Of a stretch of DNA of 7,487 bases, positions 1-3,957 are shown one piece after another. Origin of the DNA: a bacterium. GTDB taxonomy: Bacteria > Desulfobacterota > DSWW01. Position 1 is the stretch's first letter; each line of letters opens with the position of its first letter. The notes beneath the pieces are model-generated. The model did no database searches, was not told the origin of the DNA, and saw only the letters and a list, made by a program, of their open reading frames with translations. Position numbers and translations under genes: made by a program. Where the stretch lies: contig JAUWSZ010000089.1 of the NCBI GenBank assembly GCA_030609865.1, positions 1-7,487 of the forward strand, written 5' to 3'.

Positions 1-375
1 ACCCCCGCCCCCATCACGGTAACCGTTCCTCACAGTGAAACCCTCCAGGATAGAGGAATTCCGCTCTCCGTTCTGGAATGTCACAACTGGACCCAAGTCG
101 CTGCCGTCAATGATTGTGTCCTCAGGACCGTCCGAACTCGCAACCGTGATGCCCTTGCCCGAGTAGTTGATGTTTTCGACATACGTAGCCGGACTGACCA
201 GACAGGTATCCCCGTCCACAACACTCACATCATCAATACAGCCTTGGATGGTCGTGAAATCTCCTCCACCACCCTGGTGCACGATCCAGGTCGTCTGGGC
301 GAATGCGCCGGCGGCGCAGATGAGGAATGCGGGGATGATTCCAATCCAAACTGGAAGCATGTTTCGGGAAAGCAT
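1..375 (-). CDS. Secreted right-handed parallel beta-helix protein, N-terminal part
   Basis: The first 125 codons of an exported protein; the rest lies beyond the left edge. Residues 1-26 form a signal peptide: Arg4, a hydrophobic stretch about 8-24, and an AFA|Q cleavage site. The mature start (TTWIVHQGGGGDFTTIQGCI) is the usual opening of exported pectate-lyase-like beta-helix proteins. It is followed by stacked rung-like segments: GDTCLVSPATYVENI, GITVASSDGPEDTIIDGS and SSILEGFTVRNGYRDGGGG. In the known family such proteins bind or cleave polysaccharides or act as surface adhesins; no catalytic residues are visible here, so the activity is unknown. The start at 375 is chosen because GGAGG at 384-388 lies 8 nt upstream and because it gives the full signal peptide. 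ATG at 360 would shorten the n-region. A promoter lies at 446-475. The gene is a separate unit from the acylase upstream of it. Confidence 0.85.
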   Translation of the reverse strand, partial: MLSRNMLPVWIGIIPAFLICAAGAFAQTTWIVHQGGGGDFTTIQGCIDDVSVVDGDTCLVSPATYVENINYSGKGITVASSDGPEDTIIDGSDLGPVVTFQNGERNSSILEGFTVRNGYRDGGGG

Positions 376-445
376 ATCATCTTCCTCCCTACTGAAGACC
401 TTGATTCGATGGGTCAAGACCGACCATGTGAGTGAATCTGTGATC

Positions 446-475
446 AATATATTTCCAAGGAGTCAGCAGAGTCAA
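446..475 (-). promoter_or_regulatory. Sigma70-like promoter for the beta-helix gene
   Basis: On the minus strand, TTGACT (470-475, 5 of 6 to consensus) is followed after 18 nt by TATATT (446-451, 5 of 6). AT-rich sequence lies just upstream of the -35 box (about 476-486). The predicted transcript would start near 438-440, giving a leader of about 65 nt before the ATG at 375. Both boxes and the spacing are good. There is no experimental support. Confidence 0.6.
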
Positions 476-534
476 GTTAAATTATGGGACCTGGAAACAC
501 GTTATAGGGATGCACCAATCTGTTTGGGCAAATA

Positions 535-867
535 CTATTTGTTGCGGTTCGTCAATGGGGGTGAAAAGTGAACTAAATTGCTCTCACAGGATTCATACAT
601 ATTGAATAGGCGGTAATGAGAGTCGCGAAGCGTATTCTCGTTCCCGGCGCGATGAACTAAGCCGTGGAGTGGCTCGTGTAAGGTCCGGATACCTTCACCT
701 ATCTCAAAATTTGACCATGTCGTTTCGTAATCTTCTTCGCGACGGTAGAGTCGAGCGGTGACGGTGCTCAGTATGGACAGGCGGGGCCGCCCACCATTTG
801 TGGCAACTATCACATGAATATTGTCAACGGAGAAAGAAAAGAGTCCAGCGAATGAACGGCCAATCAC
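535..867 (-). CDS. Doubtful hypothetical protein, 110 aa
   Basis: An ORF starting at GTG 867 and ending in TAG. I do not recognise the product. It has no signal peptide or membrane helix and is fairly rich in Arg, Glu and His (for example RLYRREEDYETTW). A weak purine-rich stretch, GAGAGG, lies about 11 nt upstream of the GTG. The frame stays open further upstream, all the way to the acylase stop at 1081 in the same frame. It contains a short tandem protein-level repeat (RFIRNTLY at 925-948, RFFRNTYF at 898-921) whose copies differ mostly at third codon positions. Base composition and codon choice (many A/T-ending codons) differ from the neighbours. It could be a small acquired gene, the remnant of a decayed gene, or a chance ORF; the last is quite possible. 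Confidence 0.22.
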   Translation of the reverse strand: MIGRSFAGLFSFSVDNIHVIVATNGGRPRLSILSTVTARLYRREEDYETTWSNFEIGEGIRTLHEPLHGLVHRAGNENTLRDSHYRLFNMYESCESNLVHFSPPLTNRNK

Positions 868-1018
868 GCGCCTTTTTTCCTCTCTAAGAGGGCCCGGGAA
901 GTAGGTGTTACGGAAGAAACGGACGTAGAGCGTATTGCGGATGAAGCGAGAAGCCAGAGAAGGCCGGTTGGGACGTGAGGTTGACTTGGGCGGACGTGAT
1001 GCAAGGGAAGGGGGCCCG

Positions 1019-1059
1019 AAGCCCCGCGCCCCGGCCGGGTAGGCCGGGGTATGGGGCTT
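1019..1059 (-). terminator. Two-part GC-rich stem-loop after the acylase gene
   Basis: Located 21 nt past the acylase stop. The inner stem CCCCGGCC/GGCCGGGG (1042-1049 with 1029-1036) encloses a 5-nt loop. After a 3x3 internal loop, an outer stem AAGCCCC/GGGGCTT (1053-1059 with 1019-1025) follows, for 15 base pairs in all. A further small GGGGC-TTCGG-GCCCC hairpin (1011-1025) overlaps its 3' arm. No T-run follows on the minus strand, so this is either a non-canonical intrinsic terminator or a 3'-end stabilising structure rather than a textbook one. Confidence 0.6.
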
Positions 1060-1080
1060 GCTTCCGGGTTCGCTGAAGGT

Positions 1081-3765
1081 CTAGTCGAACAGGGGGAACG
1101 GCCTGTGCACGAATCCGTCGAACACCTCCGTCATGCTGAGGAAGTGCGGGTGGAGGCTCCAGAGGATCGGGTCGCCCAGGACCGCTCCGGACTCGCCGAG
1201 GGGAATCATGCTCTCGATTCGAACCGGGCCCGCAGAACCGAATTCCACGCACTGGGCGTAAGTGGAGCGGGACGAGCGCGGCATCGTGTGCACGACCCCG
1301 GAGCCTATGATCTCGAGGACCGGGTGGTTGAACGTGGTCTCTCCCCGGGCGCCGATCCCCCAGGGCTGCGCTCCCAGCGTGGCGATCGTGTTGTCCAGGG
1401 CCGCCAGGATGATCTCGTCGGCGGTCTGCGGTGCGGTCCCGTCCGACAGGTTCTGGAACCAGTTGTAGTTGTTGTTGATCGTTGTTCCGGGAAGGCCGTG
1501 GAGCATGACATTGAACAGTGTGTCCTTGCTCTGGCCCGAGCCAAGCTCGTCCTCGAAGGTCAGCCGGATGGCCTCGCGAAGCCACGTGTCCATCAGGACC
1601 CACGCGTCCGGGCGGTCCGTTCCGAAGGCCCACGCTGCTTCCCCCCCGGCAACGAAGTGGCCGTCCCAGCCGTCCATGACCGCAAGGGCGGCCAGACGCT
1701 CCGGCGTCGGGTCGGCGTTGACCGCGGCGGTGAAGTAGTCCTCCACGAAGGCCCACGGATTGCCTCCGCTTCCGAAGGAATCCGTGGTGGCGATGTTCAG
1801 GGCCAGGTTTCTCACGTCATCGAAGGTCAGATCGTCGTGGGTGGACAGGTAATCGTGGATCACCTGGGCCCGGTGGAAGGGGCCGTAAGGGGCGTCATAG
1901 GTCAGGCTGGATTTGTTGTTCCATCCGCTGTAGAAGCCCTGGCTCGTGTTGCGATCCGTTGAGCGGGGGAGCAGCACATCCGCGTCCCATTCCAGGGGGT
2001 CACCCAGGAAGCCCTGCGGAAGGCGCCATTCCCCAGCGGGCCGCAATGGGTCACGGCCTGTCATCCAGTAGGCAATGTTCCCATCCACATCCGCGTAGAG
2101 GATGTGAAACGAGGCGGGAAAGTATTCCATCGCTTCCCCGAATTCATCCATATTGGTGGCACGCATGAATCCCAGGGCCGCAATGGTCGTCTCGAATTCC
2201 CGGCCCCAGTGAGCGTATTTCCAGGAGATGATCGGGTCGTCCGGAGAGGGGACGTAGGTGGCCGGATCGTACGGCATGGGACTGATGATGGGGCCGTGGG
2301 CTGACCTGTAGATCGGCAGCACCACGTCGTCTTCGCCCAGGACCTCGATCGTTTCCGTCCTGTGCAGGAACACGTCTGCCTGTTCTTCGATGTAGTAGTC
2401 CTCGCTGTTCACATGGCCTGTCATCATCGCCAGGGCGTGGTGAGGCGTCCGACTGACGATCAGGGATGGCAGGCCCGGAACGGTCATCCCGGAGATCTCC
2501 AGTCCACCCGCCCGGATCGATCCCTCGGTTACGATCGATGGGACGTCAAAGCCCATTTGCGGCCCCGAGTACAAGATAGGATTCCCGGACGTGGTCTTGT
2601 CACCCGAGACGACCCAGGCATGGCTCCCCATCTTCACATAGGCATTGATGCTCTCGAGGCTCTCTTGCACGTTCTGACTCATCTCCGACATCCTGGCCGC
2701 CACCTCCCGGAGATCCGGGAAGGACGGGGCCACTCCCCGTGACAGGGGCTGGGGCTGCGCTGCCGCGGTCATCGGGGCGAGCATGCCGCCACCGCCGGGG
2801 GGGATATAGGTCAGGGCATCCGGGTCGTTCAGCCATCGCAGGTCATTGAACATGTCCATGTAGTCGACCGGGAAATCGTCCTGGAGATCCTGAAGAAGGG
2901 CTGCGTTCTTGATCTCGGTCTGATCCAGGGCATTGCCGTCGAAGTTCCTCTGAAGGACGGCCATCCAGCCGAAGAGATCCGCCACGGTCCAGTCCAGGAG
3001 AGTCGGTGTGAAGTCGAGGCTGAGGAGCTTGTTCAAGTCGATGAGCTTGAACTCGAGAGGGATGTGCTCACGATTGGCGCGAAGGTCGGCGATCCGCCGG
3101 TTGATGCCGTCCACGTAACCCTGGACGATGGCCTGAGATTCAGGATCCAGGGCATCGAAGTAATCCATCAGCTCCTCATCCGAATAGCCCACGGTGCGGA
3201 GATAGATATCCGTGCTCACGAAGCTTGGCCCCTGGATCTCGGAGAGCTTCCCGTGACCCACCCTTCGGTTGAGTTCGAGCTGCCACAGCCGGTCCGTGGC
3301 GATGGCATAACCCATGGCCTCGTAGATCTCGTAGATGCTCGCGTCCTCCGGGCCCGTGATGAACCAGACGCCCTTGTCGTCGCGGTTGGTGGCGACACCC
3401 CCCTCGTCCACACGGAACAGCCTGCCGTCCGTATCAGTAAGTGAGAAGCCTTGCGCTTCTCCCCGGACCTTTGTGGCAAGCTCGTTCACGCCGAGGAGGA
3501 GCCCGTCGCCCGTGTCCACCTGTGCCTTCATCACGTTCAGGGCCGCGTCGAATGCAAACCGGTCGGTGATATCGCTCGTATTCAGGAAGGCCTCGAACGT
3601 GCCAGGGTCGGCGCCGGTCTCGAGGCGCACGAAGATGTCGACCGGGTCGGAAGAATATCGTTGCCCAGCCAGGGGCTCGTCGATCGTTGCCAGGTTGCAT
3701 GCAAAAAGGGTGATCGCCGCGGCCAGGACCAGAAGATGTGTGCAACTTCTTCTCAGGGTTTCCAT
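1081..3765 (-). CDS. Penicillin G acylase-type (S45) lipoprotein with Ig-like domain
   Basis: An 894-aa N-terminal-nucleophile amidohydrolase. Family members self-cleave into alpha and beta chains and hydrolyse amides such as penicillins, N-acyl amino acids or acyl-homoserine lactones; the substrate here is unknown. Residues 1-23 are a lipoprotein signal with lipobox LFAC (Cys23, then Asn24), implying a membrane-anchored, periplasm-facing enzyme. Residues about 27-105 resemble an Ig-like beta-sandwich (PVDIFVRLE... FEAFLNTSDITDRF). The alpha chain follows (GYAIATDRLWQLELNRR, about 152-168), then a Gly/Ala/Pro-rich linker at about 321-350. The beta chain starts at Ser381 in G|SHAWVVSG. Compared from memory with E. 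coli PGA, the oxyanion-side residues are present: GPQ (Gln403, beta-23), GWNN (614-617), a conserved-looking Arg632 and a C-terminal IPLGESG. Beta-Ala69 aligns with Thr449. Family length is usually 750-850 aa; the extra length is the N-terminal domain. ATG 3765 is preferred to 3795 because of GGAGG at 3775-3779 and the complete lipoprotein signal. Confidence 0.93.
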   Translation of the reverse strand: METLRRSCTHLLVLAAAITLFACNLATIDEPLAGQRYSSDPVDIFVRLETGADPGTFEAFLNTSDITDRFAFDAALNVMKAQVDTGDGLLLGVNELATKVRGEAQGFSLTDTDGRLFRVDEGGVATNRDDKGVWFITGPEDASIYEIYEAMGYAIATDRLWQLELNRRVGHGKLSEIQGPSFVSTDIYLRTVGYSDEELMDYFDALDPESQAIVQGYVDGINRRIADLRANREHIPLEFKLIDLNKLLSLDFTPTLLDWTVADLFGWMAVLQRNFDGNALDQTEIKNAALLQDLQDDFPVDYMDMFNDLRWLNDPDALTYIPPGGGGMLAPMTAAAQPQPLSRGVAPSFPDLREVAARMSEMSQNVQESLESINAYVKMGSHAWVVSGDKTTSGNPILYSGPQMGFDVPSIVTEGSIRAGGLEISGMTVPGLPSLIVSRTPHHALAMMTGHVNSEDYYIEEQADVFLHRTETIEVLGEDDVVLPIYRSAHGPIISPMPYDPATYVPSPDDPIISWKYAHWGREFETTIAALGFMRATNMDEFGEAMEYFPASFHILYADVDGNIAYWMTGRDPLRPAGEWRLPQGFLGDPLEWDADVLLPRSTDRNTSQGFYSGWNNKSSLTYDAPYGPFHRAQVIHDYLSTHDDLTFDDVRNLALNIATTDSFGSGGNPWAFVEDYFTAAVNADPTPERLAALAVMDGWDGHFVAGGEAAWAFGTDRPDAWVLMDTWLREAIRLTFEDELGSGQSKDTLFNVMLHGLPGTTINNNYNWFQNLSDGTAPQTADEIILAALDNTIATLGAQPWGIGARGETTFNHPVLEIIGSGVVHTMPRSSRSTYAQCVEFGSAGPVRIESMIPLGESGAVLGDPILWSLHPHFLSMTEVFDGFVHRPFPLFD

Positions 3766-3774
3766 CGTCTCTTT

Positions 3775-3779
3775 CCTCC
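3775..3779 (-). promoter_or_regulatory. Ribosome binding site deciding the acylase start
   Basis: GGAGG (within GGGAGGAAAG on the minus strand) lies 9 nt before the ATG at 3765. The alternative in-frame ATG at 3795 lies upstream of this site and would add ten polar residues in front of the lipoprotein signal. The site therefore fixes the start at 3765. Confidence 0.85.
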
Positions 3780-3799
3780 CATAGTAGTGACGCAATCTT

Positions 3800-3846
3800 A
3801 TATTCTTATTAATATATTCATATTATAGATGACACTTGCGTGTCAA
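3800..3846 (-). promoter_or_regulatory. Probable acylase promoter with AT-rich leader
   Basis: The minus strand has a perfect -35 hexamer TTGACA at 3841-3846. A perfect TATAAT lies at 3822-3827, but only 13 nt away, too close for a normal pair. TATGAA, 18 nt after TTGACA, is a weaker but correctly spaced -10. Below it is an almost pure A/T stretch (about 3795-3829) containing an imperfect 12-bp direct repeat (3800-3811 and 3814-3825, 11 of 12 identical). A promoter here is likely; which -10 box is used cannot be settled from sequence. Confidence 0.5.
3830..3845. promoter_or_regulatory. Perfect palindrome, candidate operator over the acylase -35 box
   Basis: TGACACGCAAGTGTCA (minus-strand reading) has two perfect 6-bp arms around 4 nt and overlaps the TTGACA box. 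Read as TGACA-N6-TGTCA, its geometry resembles sites for dimeric helix-turn-helix regulators. Bound protein would cover the -35 element, so repression is the simplest reading. The regulator is not in this window and I do not recognise the motif as a named box. Confidence 0.45.
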
Positions 3847-3919
3847 CCTAAATATCCGGGTGAACGGGATGAGAACCTCAATTGCACGGGATGCCCGGCC
3901 TGGAATGTTCAGGCTGGAA

Positions 3920-3953
3920 GTGACTTGGAAACATAGCGGTATTTCCAAGTCAC
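3920..3953 (-). terminator. Perfect 12-bp stem-loop just after the glycosidase stop
   Basis: It begins 4 nt after the TAG. GTGACTTGGAAA (3942-3953) pairs perfectly with TTTCCAAGTCAC (3920-3931) around a 10-nt loop. No T-run follows on the minus strand. The position and perfect stem support a transcription end or mRNA-protecting structure that separates this gene from the acylase. A small GCCTG/CAGGC hairpin lies further on, at 3898-3914. Confidence 0.65.
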
Positions 3954-3957
3954 GCCA

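Larger units (their letters stand above)
376..1080. other. 705-bp intergenic region, partly AT-richer, no firm gene
   Basis: This is the gap between the acylase stop and the beta-helix start. From the acylase side it holds a GC-rich hairpin at 1019-1059, then a doubtful ORF (535-867), then a perfect 13-nt palindrome CAAATAGTATTTG at 529-541, then the beta-helix promoter (446-475) and its leader. By eye, about 430-900 is markedly poorer in GC than the flanking genes. No tRNA, small-RNA class, insertion sequence end or CRISPR repeat was recognised. Confidence 0.7.

Noticed and set aside
451..459. Shared ATTTCCAAG between the beta-helix promoter spacer and the glycosidase terminator (3941-3949)
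   Set aside because: Nine matching bases at two sites with different roles in 7.5 kb is compatible with chance; no flanking similarity.
167..571. Plus-strand 134-codon frame at the left edge
   Set aside because: The opposite strand encodes a signal peptide and beta-helix rungs with SD and promoter; the plus frame has no recognisable feature.
1081..1083. Stop-codon readthrough extending the acylase by about 180 residues
   Set aside because: The C-terminus already ends where the family ends (after the IPLGESG block), and the downstream frame crosses a strong hairpin; nothing indicates recoding.
908..1756. Minus-strand 282-codon frame overlapping the acylase 3' end
   Set aside because: Out-of-frame shadow of the acylase with an Arg/Gly/Pro-rich composition; it also runs through the hairpin region.
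1051..1962. Plus-strand open frame of 303 codons antisense to the acylase
   Set aside because: It overlaps the conserved beta chain of the S45 enzyme; its translation is Arg/Gly/Val-rich with no motif and no convincing ribosome site.
3822..3846. TTGACA and TATAAT as a standard promoter pair
   Set aside because: Both hexamers are perfect but only 13 nt apart, outside the normal 15-19 nt range, so they are not called as a single conventional promoter.
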